A model generated the notes under the pieces. It had not been told where the DNA came from. It searched no databases and worked only from the letters and a program-made list of their open reading frames with translations. DNA of 64,000 bases, taken from positions 2,891,712 to 2,955,711 of the forward strand of contig NZ_CP036268.1 in assembly GCF_007744515.1 (NCBI RefSeq). The letters are read 5' to 3'. The translations under genes were made by a program, and so were the position numbers. This document shows, in pieces, positions 8,425 through 17,642 of this stretch. The DNA comes from Stratiformator vulcanicus (GTDB taxonomy: Bacteria > Planctomycetota > Planctomycetia > Planctomycetales > Planctomycetaceae). Positions within the stretch are counted from its first letter, which is position 1. The number at the start of each line of letters is the position of its first letter.

Positions 8425-9393
8425 ATGTCTCGCTGCCTGGTTACCGGCGGAGCCGGCTTCATCGGCTCACATTTGGTCGAACGATTACTTGATCAAGGTC
8501 ATTCGGTCGACGTGCTCGATAACGTTTCGACCGGCGATCTGGTCAATCTGCGAGGAGTCGTTGATCACCCGGAGTTTCGATTCTTCCAAGGGTCGATTAC
8601 CGATCCGATCGCGGTCACTGAAGCCGTCCGCGGCGCCGACGTGATCTACCATCTCGCGGCGGCGGTTGGGGTGAAATTGGTCGCCGACGATCCCGTCCGT
8701 ACGATCGAGACCAATATCGATCCGACCGACGCGATGCTGCGACTCGCGGTGCAGGGGGGCCAGAAGTTTTTCCTGGCCTCAACGAGCGAGGTTTACGGAA
8801 AAAATCCCCGCGAAGTTTGGTCTGAGGTCGACGACCTTGTGTTCGGCCCAACGACAAAACCGCGCTGGGCCTATGGTTGCTCGAAGGCGATTGATGAATT
8901 CTTGGCCTTGGCTTACCACCAGAAATTCGGGCTCGATGTCGTCATCGGACGGTTCTTCAACGTCGTCGGACCGCGACAGGTCGGCGACTACGGGATGGTC
9001 GTGCCACGTTTCCTGGAGAAAGCGAAGCGAGGCGAAGAACTGACCATTTACGATGACGGGTCGCAGGTCCGCTGCTTCGCTCATGTGCGGGAAGTGGTCG
9101 ATGCTGTGACCACGTTAATGGAGACTCCCGCCGCCGTGGGTGAAGTAGTCAACATCGGCAGCGACCGGGCGGTGAGCATCAAGGAATTGGCCGACGCCGC
9201 GATCCGCGTAGCGGGATCCGACTCGAAGGTTTGCTACAAAACTTATGAATCGGCTTACGGTTCCAATTTCGAGGACATCCGCCGTCGCGTGCCCGACGTC
9301 TCTAAATTGGAAAGACTGACGGGGCAAAAGCCATCGATGCCGCTCGACGAAATCCTAAGTGACATTCTCAATACGCCCGTTAATGGAAAATGA
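8425..9393 (+). CDS. NAD-dependent nucleotide-sugar epimerase/dehydratase
   Basis: An extended short-chain dehydrogenase of 322 aa. The N-terminal NAD-binding motif is [24 protein letters not shown] supplies the acidic residue that favours NAD. The catalytic Ser/Thr precedes EVYG, and the YxxxK pair is in [21 protein letters not shown] and a C-terminal sugar-binding half follow. The family includes UDP-glucose 4-epimerase, UDP-glucuronate decarboxylase and GDP-mannose dehydratases; the exact substrate cannot be read. The frame is open upstream to 8101, but only ATG 8425 starts directly at the Rossmann fold. The membrane glycosyltransferase-like gene follows 126 bp later, consistent with envelope sugar metabolism. 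Confidence 0.9.
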   Translation: MSRCLVTGGAGFIGSHLVERLLDQGHSVDVLDNVSTGDLVNLRGVVDHPEFRFFQGSITDPIAVTEAVRGADVIYHLAAAVGVKLVADDPVRTIETNIDPTDAMLRLAVQGGQKFFLASTSEVYGKNPREVWSEVDDLVFGPTTKPRWAYGCSKAIDEFLALAYHQKFGLDVVIGRFFNVVGPRQVGDYGMVVPRFLEKAKRGEELTIYDDGSQVRCFAHVREVVDAVTTLMETPAAVGEVVNIGSDRAVSIKELADAAIRVAGSDSKVCYKTYESAYGSNFEDIRRRVPDVSKLERLTGQKPSMPLDEILSDILNTPVNGK

Positions 9394-9519
9394 CTCGGTG
9401 TCGCCGGGCTTGTCGGTTTAATGTCGCATTGCGATGCCGGATGGAGTCGCGATGGCGTCGAAATGGGTCATTGACGATGAAGTGATTTTCCACAGCACCG
9501 AATTCGCGAAAGGCATTCG

Positions 9520-11544
9520 ATGCCGACAATGACGAAATCGGGCGAATTGATCTCCGATGCCCGCCTGATCGCGCTGGCCAGACAGCGCGATGTCGAATTA
9601 TTTCGTCCGCTCAACGTGCGCAGGCGACTTGATCCGCTGATCGTCTTGTTGTGTACGCTGCCCGCGCTGGTCGCCTTAACGGGTCGGTCGATCGACTTGA
9701 GCGAAGCAAGACATTTGCTTCCTTACGCAGTCGCCCTTGCCGCAGATGGCGACTCAAAATCATCAATAGACGCCCCATTTCTTTCTCCCTCACACGGCAG
9801 CGTGGCCGCCTGGATCGAGGCGTCCGCGATGCGGATCACGGGAGTGGTTGTCAGTCCGTTGGCGTTTCTCCCGTCTCTGATCGGTGTTATTGCGTCGCTC
9901 GTCATTATCGGTCGACTCGGGCGAATATTGTTCCGCACGCGCGGTGGCTTCTTTACCGCACTGCTCGGGGCCAGTTCGCTCCCACTGCTCGCTCAGGCCC
10001 AACGACCGATCCCAAACTCGTTGGCAATCGCCTTCGCCTTGGCATCAATGATATGTGCGGTTTCATTCTGCTCCGATAAGCCGCGAATTCGACGCGCTCT
10101 TGCCGCAGTCGCATCAGGATTGTTCATCGGCCTCAGCACGCTGTTCAGCATGTGGGCCGGGCTATTCGCTGCGTTAGCGACCACGGTCCCGATCCTATCG
10201 ATTCTCATCTGGCGTTTCGGCACGACCCCTAACGCCGAATTGACTAATCCACAAAGCAAATCGAAACCGCTTAGTAAGAGCGGCCGTATCACTGGCGAAC
10301 AGTTGCCGGAAGCGTCTAGTTTTGCGTTTGGGCTGATTACGATTGCCGCCGTTGCCGTTGGTGTCTCCGCTGTCGGCTTCGCCTTAATTCCCGCGCCCTC
10401 GCAGGGGAATAAACCCACACTTCGTTCACCGGTCGAACTCTCCTCACCCTCAGTTTCCCTTGTCAAACCTGCCGAAGAATTTGACCTTTCTGAACGACTT
10501 CGAGGTCAACTGGATCGATCGCCTGCCATTCGCCAAATCATATGGCTGCTCGGATTCATGCTGATCGGGGCCATCGGCATCAGCCGCCGCACAACCAGCG
10601 GGGTCGGGACGAGGGCAGACACTGTTGTCACGTCGATTCTTCTCGCAGCAATCCTGATCGGCGTTATCGAACTGGCCGTTGGCTCGGTCAGCCGATCGAC
10701 GTGGCCGATCATCGGCATCGCCGTCGCGTTGCTGGGCGCGTCCGGTATCGAAGACATCGCCAATCGTCGCGTGCGAGCGGAACTCGCGGTTCTCGTCGTG
10801 ATTTCGCCCGGATTAACTTTTGAATTCTTTCAAGGGATCGTCGGTGCATTTCCCTTTCCGGACGCAACGCCGGTCATCATCGGGTCGTTCCTCCTGTCCG
10901 TGTTATTTATTCTGATTGGAACCCGACTCCTGTTCGGGAACGCATCGACGACCGATCCCTTCCGCCGAAGCGTTACATCGGTGACCGTATTCGCCACGGT
11001 CATCGTCTCGATCGCCACGACGTACCCCTCACTCCTTTCCTCAAACCCACAGACCGTGCAACTCAGATCAGTTTCTGAGGCGCTCAAAGAAGCCGGTCGC
11101 GACCTTGATTGCTGGGTCATTGGCGGCCCGACACTGCCGCCCGACTTCCTGCTCGCCGCGTGGTCTACTCGTACGACCGGAGAGGTCCGAGTAATTTCGT
11201 CAGCCGCAGAAATCACGTCCGACATCGACAGTACATTTGCGATCGCTCGCTACGGCATTCGCACGCGGCGTCCGCTTTTAATCGGCGGCAAGATGGTTCG
11301 AATCGATCTGGTGGGACGGCCGCTCTTTTTAAGAGGCGCAGAGATTCATATCGACGTCCGTCGGGAGCAATCTTCCGAGTCAGACGCCGTCGTTAACATT
11401 GATCGTCGAGCTGACGTTCGTCGAAGGATCATTCCGGAGCGGGAGTCAGAGAGCGTCCAAAAAATCCTTCTCGAAAATGTGGCCAATGTAGCCGACGAAA
11501 TCGGTAAAAACGTCGATTCAGCCGTTGTGGCTTCGGGCGAATAA
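9520..11544 (+). CDS. Polytopic membrane protein, ArnT/PMT-like (GT39-like)
   Basis: A 674-aa membrane protein with roughly ten or more hydrophobic segments (for example residues 42-58, 112-135, 160-180, 205-230, 270-290). The first predicted extracytoplasmic loop reads DLSEARHLLPYAVALA, resembling the DEARYA-type motif of the ArnT/PMT lipid-linked sugar transferases, and the two-helix pattern after it also fits. The soluble C-terminal about 170 residues are not recognised. AAAGG lies seven bases before the ATG. The acidic pair typical of active PMTs is only partly kept (Asp-Leu-Ser-Glu), so activity is uncertain. Context with the epimerase suggests envelope or protein glycosylation. Confidence 0.6.
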   Translation: MPTMTKSGELISDARLIALARQRDVELFRPLNVRRRLDPLIVLLCTLPALVALTGRSIDLSEARHLLPYAVALAADGDSKSSIDAPFLSPSHGSVAAWIEASAMRITGVVVSPLAFLPSLIGVIASLVIIGRLGRILFRTRGGFFTALLGASSLPLLAQAQRPIPNSLAIAFALASMICAVSFCSDKPRIRRALAAVASGLFIGLSTLFSMWAGLFAALATTVPILSILIWRFGTTPNAELTNPQSKSKPLSKSGRITGEQLPEASSFAFGLITIAAVAVGVSAVGFALIPAPSQGNKPTLRSPVELSSPSVSLVKPAEEFDLSERLRGQLDRSPAIRQIIWLLGFMLIGAIGISRRTTSGVGTRADTVVTSILLAAILIGVIELAVGSVSRSTWPIIGIAVALLGASGIEDIANRRVRAELAVLVVISPGLTFEFFQGIVGAFPFPDATPVIIGSFLLSVLFILIGTRLLFGNASTTDPFRRSVTSVTVFATVIVSIATTYPSLLSSNPQTVQLRSVSEALKEAGRDLDCWVIGGPTLPPDFLLAAWSTRTTGEVRVISSAAEITSDIDSTFAIARYGIRTRRPLLIGGKMVRIDLVGRPLFLRGAEIHIDVRREQSSESDAVVNIDRRADVRRRIIPERESESVQKILLENVANVADEIGKNVDSAVVASGE

Positions 11545-11674
11545 CAATATTGAAAACGCCCGAAATGGAACAGCCGGGCGAACACTTCTCGCGGCTAAGA
11601 ATCTGGCATCCCCCTATCGAGCAATCGCATCGGCGGAGAAATCTCGGCTGCAAGAGCCGGTCTGTTGCGTGAAC

Positions 11675-12277
11675 TTAATCGGCCAATACATCTCCATAGA
11701 TTTTTTTCAGTGACAATTCAACTTCGATCGAATCGAGTGAGATGACGGATTGGGGGCCGCTCGTTTTATTGAACAGCCATTCGCCTTCGCTGCGTCGGCT
11801 GTATTGTTCGATCGCCATCTCCGTCTGGGAGACGAACACCAAGTCGGTGAGCGACGGGACTGAGAGATAACCGTCTCGTTGCACAGTGCGGTCGAATTGC
11901 TTTGTCGAACGAGAGAGGACCTCAAAAACAACAACCGGATTTGCAACGGACCAGTCATTCGCCTCGTCGAGCTCGACCGGTTTTCGAGCAACAGTCACGT
12001 CTGGGAGAAAGTAGCTACTTTCGGGAATCGAAACGCTGTTCTGTCCACCCAGGACAAGAAACTCATTCGAATCAAGCCTCGTGTGCAGCGCAGTGATGAT
12101 TAACGTTGCGATGACCCCGTGAGGAATTGATGCACCGCTCACTTCGATCATCCTCCCGTCGATGTACTCGTAGCGCCGATCATCTTCACCGCTCCTTACG
12201 CGGCGGACAAACTCCTCGCGTGATACTTCAATCCCACCGGGCGGGATATCGATGGCTGACGTACCGGCGGAAGCCAT
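11675..12277 (-). CDS. Uma2 family (DUF820) nuclease-fold protein
   Basis: A 200-aa protein with the Uma2 pattern: RRYEYIDGRMIEVSGAS and PHGVIATLI near the start, GGQNSVSIPESSYFLPDVTV (the catalytic Asp of the PD-(D/E)xK-like site lies in LPDV), then VVFEVLSRSTKQFDR with the Glu, and a strand near TDLVFVSQTEMAIEQY. Family members are widespread in cyanobacteria and planctomycetes and their function is unproven. I choose ATG 12277 because GGAG sits seven bases upstream; the open frame continues to TTG 12331. It is downstream of ilvC on the same strand but 70 bp from it. Confidence 0.85.
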   Translation of the reverse strand: MASAGTSAIDIPPGGIEVSREEFVRRVRSGEDDRRYEYIDGRMIEVSGASIPHGVIATLIITALHTRLDSNEFLVLGGQNSVSIPESSYFLPDVTVARKPVELDEANDWSVANPVVVFEVLSRSTKQFDRTVQRDGYLSVPSLTDLVFVSQTEMAIEQYSRRSEGEWLFNKTSGPQSVISLDSIEVELSLKKIYGDVLAD

Positions 12278-12346
12278 AGCAGTCTCCGTAAACAAAAAAG
12301 GGACGGCTGTTGCCATCCCTATCTTAGTCAATTACCCGATGCGTCG

Positions 12347-13351
12347 TCACACTTCTTTCGAATCGATCCACTTCATCATCCGGCGCAGTTCCTTGCCGAC
12401 CTGCTCGATCGGGTGGTTCCGTTCCGCCCGGCGCGTCGCCTTGAACATCGGGGCGTTGACCTTGTTTTCCATCAGCCAATTCTTGGCGAACTCGCCCGAT
12501 TGAATTTCCGAGAGAATCTTTTTCATCTCGGCTTTGGTCTCATCAGTGATGACCCGCGGGCCGCTGCTGTAATCGCCATACTCCGCCGTATTAGAGACGC
12601 TGTAACGCATATAGTTGAGGCCGCCCTGATAGAGCAGGTCGACGATCAGCTTTAATTCGTGCATGCACTCGAAGTACGCCATCTCCGGCTGATAGCCCGC
12701 ATCGACGAGCGTTTCGTAGCCCGCCTTAACGAGCTCGCTGACGCCACCACACAGCACAGCCTGTTCGCCGAACAGATCCGTTTCGGTCTCTTCGGCGATC
12801 GTGGTCTCAATGACGCCGCCGCGGGTGCCGCCAATACCTTTGGCGTAAGCGAGGGCAAGCTTTCGGCTTTCCTCCGAGGCCCCTTCCGATAGCGCGATCA
12901 GCGAAGGAACGCCTCCGCCTTTTTCGTATTCGCTACGCACAAGGTGGCCGGGGCCCTTCGGGGCGACCAGAGCGGCATCAACGCCTTCCGGCGGAACGAC
13001 CTGGCCGAAGTGAATGTTGAAGCCGTGCGAGCACATCAGCAGGTTGCCGGAACGGAGCTGCGGCTTGATGGAGTCGCGATAGACATCCCCTTGGACTTCA
13101 TCGGGCAGCAGGATATTGACCAGATCGCCAGCCTCGGCTGCTTCGCCGGCAGAGACCGGCTTAAAACCGTGCTCGACGGCGAGATCGTGGTTCGGCGAGC
13201 CGCTGCGCTGCCCGACGATGACCTCGCAGCCGCTGTCACGCAGGTTCTGAGCCTGCGCGTGCCCCTGTGAGCCGTATCCGATGATCGCGATCGTCTTGCC
13301 TTTGAGCAGATCGAGATTCGCGTCGTCGTCGTAGTAAACTTTAGCCGCCAT
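12347..13351 (-). CDS. ilvC: Ketol-acid reductoisomerase
   Basis: It converts 2-acetolactate or 2-aceto-2-hydroxybutyrate to the dihydroxy acids of valine and isoleucine synthesis, using NAD(P)H and Mg2+. The 334-aa class I enzyme has the dinucleotide motif [19 protein letters not shown] and QRSGSPN in the N-terminal domain, [10 protein letters not shown], and the metal-binding helices of the knotted C-terminal domain ([21 protein letters not shown]). The start is ATG 13351, with AAGG seven bases upstream; the frame is open further but runs into ilvN. It lies 121 bp downstream of ilvN on the same strand, so the two are probably co-transcribed. Confidence 0.97.
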   Translation of the reverse strand: MAAKVYYDDDANLDLLKGKTIAIIGYGSQGHAQAQNLRDSGCEVIVGQRSGSPNHDLAVEHGFKPVSAGEAAEAGDLVNILLPDEVQGDVYRDSIKPQLRSGNLLMCSHGFNIHFGQVVPPEGVDAALVAPKGPGHLVRSEYEKGGGVPSLIALSEGASEESRKLALAYAKGIGGTRGGVIETTIAEETETDLFGEQAVLCGGVSELVKAGYETLVDAGYQPEMAYFECMHELKLIVDLLYQGGLNYMRYSVSNTAEYGDYSSGPRVITDETKAEMKKILSEIQSGEFAKNWLMENKVNAPMFKATRRAERNHPIEQVGKELRRMMKWIDSKEV

Positions 13352-13383
13352 AATCAAACCTTCCGAAACAATTTGAAATTTGA

Positions 13384-13458
13384 ACAAGCCGCGCACGGAG
13401 TCAGCGGATTTTTCAGCACCCCGCACACGCATATCCGCTGACTTCGTGCGCGGCTTGT
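13384..13458. repeat. 26-bp inverted repeat between ilvN and ilvC
   Basis: Arms 13384-13409 and 13433-13458 pair over 26 positions with a single G-T wobble, separated by a 23-nt loop. No proper U-tract follows on the minus strand. It fills most of the ilvN-ilvC gap and could reduce readthrough, protect the upstream mRNA, or be a dispersed palindromic repeat. Confidence 0.85.
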
Positions 13459-13472
13459 CGCCGTTCTTCGAA

Positions 13473-14012
13473 TCAGGCTTCGACAGCCGCGTCGACCGGA
13501 GTGTCCGAATCGTCTCGCTTGAGGGTGACGCTCTTGCGCCGCTGCAGCGCGACGCGACCGGTTCGGACAAGTTCGAGAATTCCGAATTGTCGCATTTGGT
13601 CGACGAATGCCTCCAGCTTCGATTCCGGACCGCTGATCTCGATCATCACGTGACCGGGGCTGACATCGACGATCTTGCCGCGAAAAATTTCAACCAGCAG
13701 TTTGACTTCGGCGACCTTGCCGCCTTCAGTGCTGACCTTCACGAGCATCAGATCGCGTTCGACGTAGTCTTCATTCGAAAAGTCGACGACCCTCACGACG
13801 GTGACGATCTTTTCAAGCTGCTTGCGGACCTGATCAAGGACCCGGTCGTCGCCGTTTACCACAAACGTCATCCGGCTGAATTCAGGCTGGTCGGTCTCGC
13901 CGACCGTCAAGCTGTCGATGTTGAAGGCCCGCGTGGCGAGCATTCCGGAGACCTGCGCAAGAACGCCAGGCTGATTCATTACGAGCGCAGAAAGAATGTG
14001 CCGATGCCGCAT
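13473..14012 (-). CDS. ilvN: Acetolactate synthase small (regulatory) subunit
   Basis: The regulatory partner of acetohydroxyacid synthase; it binds valine and activates the catalytic subunit. The N-terminal ACT domain is canonical ([20 protein letters not shown], then [11 protein letters not shown]), followed by the second, ferredoxin-like domain typical of the family ([12 protein letters not shown] near the end). At 179 aa it is slightly longer than usual owing to a basic then acidic tail. No large subunit ilvB is in the window; 430 bp of repeat-containing DNA lie upstream, so ilvB must be encoded elsewhere. Confidence 0.95.
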   Translation of the reverse strand: MRHRHILSALVMNQPGVLAQVSGMLATRAFNIDSLTVGETDQPEFSRMTFVVNGDDRVLDQVRKQLEKIVTVVRVVDFSNEDYVERDLMLVKVSTEGGKVAEVKLLVEIFRGKIVDVSPGHVMIEISGPESKLEAFVDQMRQFGILELVRTGRVALQRRKSVTLKRDDSDTPVDAAVEA

Positions 14013-14443
14013 AGGACTGCCAGTTCAGTAATCATTTGAAAGAGCGGAAAGCCGGTTCCCGTCCGACCGGTTCGCCGAACGCACCCCGACCGCACTGGTC
14101 GAGTCAGACCGTTCCGCAAACCGGACCGAGAGTGTACGCCGCAGGTTCGGGGGTCACAAGCGGCGAGCAGCCTATGGGACGCACGAGCAATGGGCCGTGA
14201 GGGCGCTGGCGCAGAAAAATTCGAACAACCGGCACAAGCCCGAACCGCAGGCACGTCAAATCTCGCGAAGTCGTGTGTGGCCCGGACACCGTCCGGGCGG
14301 CGAAGCCGCATGAGAAGTCAGTCGCCGGTCCCAACCCATAATCGATGCCTGTACAGCCAGGCGACCTCGCACTGAATGCTCTTGTCGCTACGCGACACGG
14401 ACGTTGTCCGTGCCACTCCTGCGTAGTACGACGATTGATGACG
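14013..14443. other. Repeat-bearing spacer upstream of ilvN
   Basis: No gene is supported here. The right part holds a REPIN-like doublet (14275-14425). The left part should contain the ilvN promoter. A stretch at 14105-14121 resembles one at 2607-2624. Confidence 0.5.
14275..14425. repeat. REPIN-like doublet A (two inverted REP copies)
   Basis: Two copies of one palindromic element in opposite orientation. The left copy (14275-14318, minus) has a hairpin with GCCCGGAC (14280-14287) and GTCCGGGC (14291-14298). The right copy (14380-14425, plus) reads CTCTTGTCGCTACGCGACAC and continues into the hairpin CACGGAC-GTT-GTCCGTG (14396-14412). Both match the consensus of the copies at 16702-16856 and 17041-17089. 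This head-to-head arrangement is that of REPINs, non-autonomous repeats mobilised by RAYT (Y1) transposases; no RAYT gene is present here. Confidence 0.7.
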
Positions 14444-15631
14444 CTAACGCGGTTCCCCCTTGAACACCGCGTCTGACTTCCGATCGGCCTTCTTCAATTG
14501 CACGATCCCAAAGATCGCCAACAGCGTCGCCGCGGCTCCCCCAACCACAACGGCGATCATCCAGCGCGGAATCCCCTTGGGAGCATACCGCTCGCTGAGC
14601 CGCTCCATGCGGACCTTGCCGACGCGGACATCCTGCAGGCCGTATTTGTCCCAGAATCTTTGGTCAGGATCGTCGGCTGCTTCAACCCAGAGGGCCTCAT
14701 CCTTCTTGATCCGCCCGAACCATTGCTCCGCTTCGGTGACCTCGCGGGCGAGTTGAGCTTCGATCTCTGACACCGTGAACGGTCTGTTTGAACCGTCACC
14801 GATGACTTGCAGCTCTAAGGCGGACTCTGCATCCTTGCGAAGTGCCTCAGCTTTATCAGGATCAGAGGTAAGTTCTGCTGCACGTAGGAAAGCACGTGCC
14901 GCAAGAAGCTTCGCGTCCTCCTCGGCGCGCAAATGTGGGAAATGCCAAATGATATCCCCCAATGCCTCCAGCAAGACTGGCGACTTGTAGTCGCCAAACT
15001 TCATCATGCCGAGTAGCCCATCGACGGCGTCTTTCAAGTCGGCGGATTCGTGCTCCTCCAAGAAGTATGCGAACGAGTAAACCGCCTTGAAGTCAGCAGG
15101 ACTCACATCGTCGCGGCGCTCAATTTCGCGACGAAATAAAACGTACGCTGCCAACAGCTTCTGATATTTCTCCCGACCGAAGTGCGCCTCCGGATTGATC
15201 TCCAGTGCCTGATCGATCTCCGCAATTCCCTCCTCGAGTTGGCCGGAGTGAATCAGAAACGTGCCTCGGTTCGCGTGCGTTTCGTACCGGCCGGTCTCCG
15301 GGAATCGCTCCGCCTTGCGATCGATGACTTCGATCGCGTCTTCGTCACGCCCCAGCTTCGAGAGGGCAACGGCCCAGTCATCATACAGCCCGGCGACCTC
15401 GGCGTCCGACAGTTCCAATTCCCCCGCATCCACGGCGGCAATTTTCTCTTGCCGATCCTCAATTCGCCACTCGTAGAACACGTCGGAGTGTCGCAGGAAC
15501 TTCCCCACGATCAGTTCCAGCGCACCTGGGAACCGGCTTCGCTCCATCTCGAGCGTGTCAAGATCCCACAGGCATGCGTTCGCATTCGATGCGACAACGC
15601 AAAGCAAAACGGCGGAAGCAAATCGCAACAC
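14444..15631 (-). CDS. Secreted/membrane-anchored TPR protein
   Basis: Hypothetical, 395 aa. A signal peptide (MLRFASAVLLCVVASNANA) is followed by ACLWDLDTLEMER. Tetratricopeptide-like helices include LYDDWAVALSKLGRDEDAIE and HANRGTFLIHSGQLEEGIAE (about residues 85-145). A single C-terminal transmembrane segment lies near residues 357-378 (WMIAVVVGGAAATLLAIFGI), with a short basic end. It would be displayed in the periplasm and anchored at its C-terminus. The start is GTG 15631, six bases after GGAGG. The role is unknown; TPRs imply protein contacts. Confidence 0.75.
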   Translation of the reverse strand: MLRFASAVLLCVVASNANACLWDLDTLEMERSRFPGALELIVGKFLRHSDVFYEWRIEDRQEKIAAVDAGELELSDAEVAGLYDDWAVALSKLGRDEDAIEVIDRKAERFPETGRYETHANRGTFLIHSGQLEEGIAEIDQALEINPEAHFGREKYQKLLAAYVLFRREIERRDDVSPADFKAVYSFAYFLEEHESADLKDAVDGLLGMMKFGDYKSPVLLEALGDIIWHFPHLRAEEDAKLLAARAFLRAAELTSDPDKAEALRKDAESALELQVIGDGSNRPFTVSEIEAQLAREVTEAEQWFGRIKKDEALWVEAADDPDQRFWDKYGLQDVRVGKVRMERLSERYAPKGIPRWMIAVVVGGAAATLLAIFGIVQLKKADRKSDAVFKGEPR

Positions 15632-15685
15632 AATATCCCTCCGGTAATCGGTCGCCCCATTATAGCGCGCGTTTAGCCGCGACCG

Positions 15686-16180
15686 TCAGGGAGCGCTCGA
15701 ATTGCCACTAAGCTCTTCGCTCGAAGATTCGTCCCCTGGGTCCGCCGTGCCGCCAAACATACTCTTGGTCACCAACCGAGACCCCAGCAATGCGCCCCCG
15801 ATACCGACCAGAACCCAAGTCGCCAGCATAGTGATCAATCCGCCGGAGATATTGCCGTAGGGATGGTTCGCGCTGCTATACCCCAAATTCATGCCTGCAA
15901 GGCAAGTGCAAAATCCCGCCCCGCCGGCTGCGCACGCGATCAGAACACCGATTCCAATCATCAGGCCGAACATCTTCAGCATTTGAATTGGAGCCGGCCA
16001 CCACGACCCCTTTGGCATCTCATCGCGAGACTGCGTATACCACCGCGCCAGAAAGGGCGTCGCGATGAGCATCCAAACGATCCCAACCCCGTAGAACCCA
16101 GCCGCAAGCGTTCCGAAAAACGTCACGAGGGCGAACGTCCAGAAAAAGCGGGTCGCGAGGCTCTGCGTCGTTTCAGTCAT
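15686..16180 (-). CDS. Four-helix membrane protein, paralogue 1
   Basis: Hypothetical, 164 aa. The N-terminus LATRFFWTFALVTFFGTLAA and GVGIVWMLIATPFLARW are nearly identical to paralogue 2, followed by two further hydrophobic segments (about residues 73-100 and 112-135) and an acidic, Ser-rich tail. The start codon overlaps the stop of paralogue 2 (ATGA), so translation is probably coupled. The family is not recognised. Confidence 0.7.
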   Translation of the reverse strand: MTETTQSLATRFFWTFALVTFFGTLAAGFYGVGIVWMLIATPFLARWYTQSRDEMPKGSWWPAPIQMLKMFGLMIGIGVLIACAAGGAGFCTCLAGMNLGYSSANHPYGNISGGLITMLATWVLVGIGGALLGSRLVTKSMFGGTADPGDESSSEELSGNSSAP

Positions 16181-16686
16181 GTGTCGTCGGTCCGGCCGGT
16201 TGCGTCTTCAGGTTCTGCGACCTTACCGGAGAAAACGCCTGCGCCGAAACACTTTTCCGTCATGCGACAGGTCAACTGCCAGACGACCGTCCCACCAACA
16301 ACCAACGTCATGACAGCACTCAACAGCACGGCAAGCGTTACCTCCGGATAGGTGGGGTAACTTCCGTGCTGGCCCCAAAACAACTCGGCAACCGCGAAAC
16401 CTGCCCCACAACCAACGGCACCGGCGATTCCCCCCGCGATCAGGCAACAGAATCCGACTCCGACCTGAGCGAAGAATAGCTGCACCATTTGCACCGGTGG
16501 AGTGTCAGCCGTCTCGACCCGTCGTTCGGATTGCGACTGCGTCCACCAGCGAGCCAGGATCGGCGTCGCGATCAGCATCCAAACGATCCCGACCCCGAAG
16601 AAGCCCACAGTGATCGTCCCGAAGAACGTCACGAGGGCGAACGTCCAGAAGAAACGTTTAGCGAGCGTGTGATTGTCAATATTCAT
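16177..16686 (-). CDS. Four-helix membrane protein, paralogue 2
   Basis: Hypothetical, 169 aa. It shares KRFFWTFALVTFFGTITV and VGIVWMLIATPILARWWTQS with paralogue 1, then two longer hydrophobic stretches (about residues 72-102 and 115-137) and a charged C-terminal tail. Several cysteines occur in the third and fourth helices. It is the upstream gene of a coupled pair. A REPIN-like doublet begins 16 bp upstream of its start codon. Confidence 0.7.
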   Translation of the reverse strand: MNIDNHTLAKRFFWTFALVTFFGTITVGFFGVGIVWMLIATPILARWWTQSQSERRVETADTPPVQMVQLFFAQVGVGFCCLIAGGIAGAVGCGAGFAVAELFWGQHGSYPTYPEVTLAVLLSAVMTLVVGGTVVWQLTCRMTEKCFGAGVFSGKVAEPEDATGRTDDT

Positions 16687-16701
16687 CGCAGACCAAATTC
16701 T

Positions 16702-16856
16702 CGGGTGGCCCGGTTCCTATAGAACCGAGCGGCGCAGCCGCAGGAGGTCTCGGCGGGACTTCTCGAGCGAATCTCATCGATGACCTTACTCGAACCGCCC
16801 CTCCGAGACCTCTTGTCGCTGCGCGACCCGGACGTATAGCGTCCGGGTCACCCGCG
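16702..16856. repeat. REPIN-like doublet B (two inverted REP copies)
   Basis: Left copy 16702-16753 (minus) and right copy 16803-16856 (plus) are mutually inverted. Outer arms GCGCAGCCGCAGGAGGTCTC (from 16732) and 16803-16824 pair in 19 of 22 positions. The right copy holds a perfect 10-bp hairpin (GACCCGGACG 16825-16834, CGTCCGGGTC 16840-16849). The left has CGGTTC-CTATA-GAACCG. A TATAG loop is common to both. The two copies enclose a 49-bp spacer. Confidence 0.75.
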
Positions 16857-17040
16857 TATGATTGTCGATCTTCATCGCAAACCTAATTTACGGGGCAGCC
16901 GCGACTGGTAAGGAGCGGATCATCTGGCGGCCGCTCTCTCCATTGCCCCGATGGCGGCTCCTTCCTTGATCCGCTTCCTGCCGGGCGCGGCTTTAAGATC
17001 TGTCGAGGAGCGGGTTGATTGGAGAGGTGCCCCAGAAAGA
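16857..17040. other. Spacer with degenerate palindrome
   Basis: No gene is seen. Segments AAGGAGCGGATCA (near 16911) and TTGATCCGCTTCCT (near 16967) are partly inverted to each other, and 16988-17010 looks like a decayed inverted REP copy facing the one at 17041. Confidence 0.4.
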
Positions 17041-17089
17041 TCTCTCGCGGCTACGCGACCTGGACGTATAGGGGCCGGGCTACCCGTGG
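17041..17089 (+). repeat. REP-like element, degenerate copy
   Basis: It reads GCGGCTACGCGACCTGGACG then TATAGG..GCCGGGCTACCCG, matching the right copy of doublet B with several changes that weaken the hairpin. It ends 13 bp before the stop codon of paralogue 3. Confidence 0.65.
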
Positions 17090-17101
17090 ATTTTGGGGAA
17101 T

Positions 17102-17551
17102 TTATGTTTTTCGGGGCGTTGCGAACATCCGACCGGTGATCCGCTCAGCGAATCCGCGGATTCCGATGAAATACAGCACCAGCCACAGTATCGGGGTCAG
17201 AAATCCGAAATTATAGACGATTTCAGAGAAACCGATCTCGGTGATGAGTTCGAGCACTGTCGCAATAACTGTTGCGAGAATGTATCCCGCTATACTCGCA
17301 CCAATTCCGATGCCGAGGCCAAGGCCGACAATCAAACGAATCGTTTGCAAAACATATTTCGTCGGCGGCATATATTGCCCCGGCGACTGTTCGCCGTGAG
17401 CCAGGGCGAGCCACCGTGCCATCGGAAACGATGCCCCGATGATCCAAACCAGACCCGCACCGAAAACGAAGATCGCCGGAATGCCGACGAACGTGATGAA
17501 CGTCAGCGACCAGTAATATCGTCTGGCGAGCGTTTGATGGTCGGCACTCAT
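17102..17551 (-). CDS. Four-helix membrane protein, paralogue 3
   Basis: Hypothetical, 149 aa and more diverged. It starts MSADHQTLARRYYWSLTFIT, aligning with the LAKRFFWTFALVT block of paralogues 1 and 2, then FGAGLVWIIGASFPMARW. Two C-terminal hydrophobic stretches follow (about residues 70-95 and 112-130). The three copies probably arose by local duplication, with REP elements now between copies 2 and 3. The function is unknown. Confidence 0.65.
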   Translation of the reverse strand: MSADHQTLARRYYWSLTFITFVGIPAIFVFGAGLVWIIGASFPMARWLALAHGEQSPGQYMPPTKYVLQTIRLIVGLGLGIGIGASIAGYILATVIATVLELITEIGFSEIVYNFGFLTPILWLVLYFIGIRGFAERITGRMFATPRKT

Positions 17552-17642
17552 TGAACTTCAGCCCCGACCGGCAGGAAGGGGATTGGCTAGCGGTTCCCTC
17601 AACCTGCGATGCTACCACGATTGTGGCGGCAATTCAGGGAGG

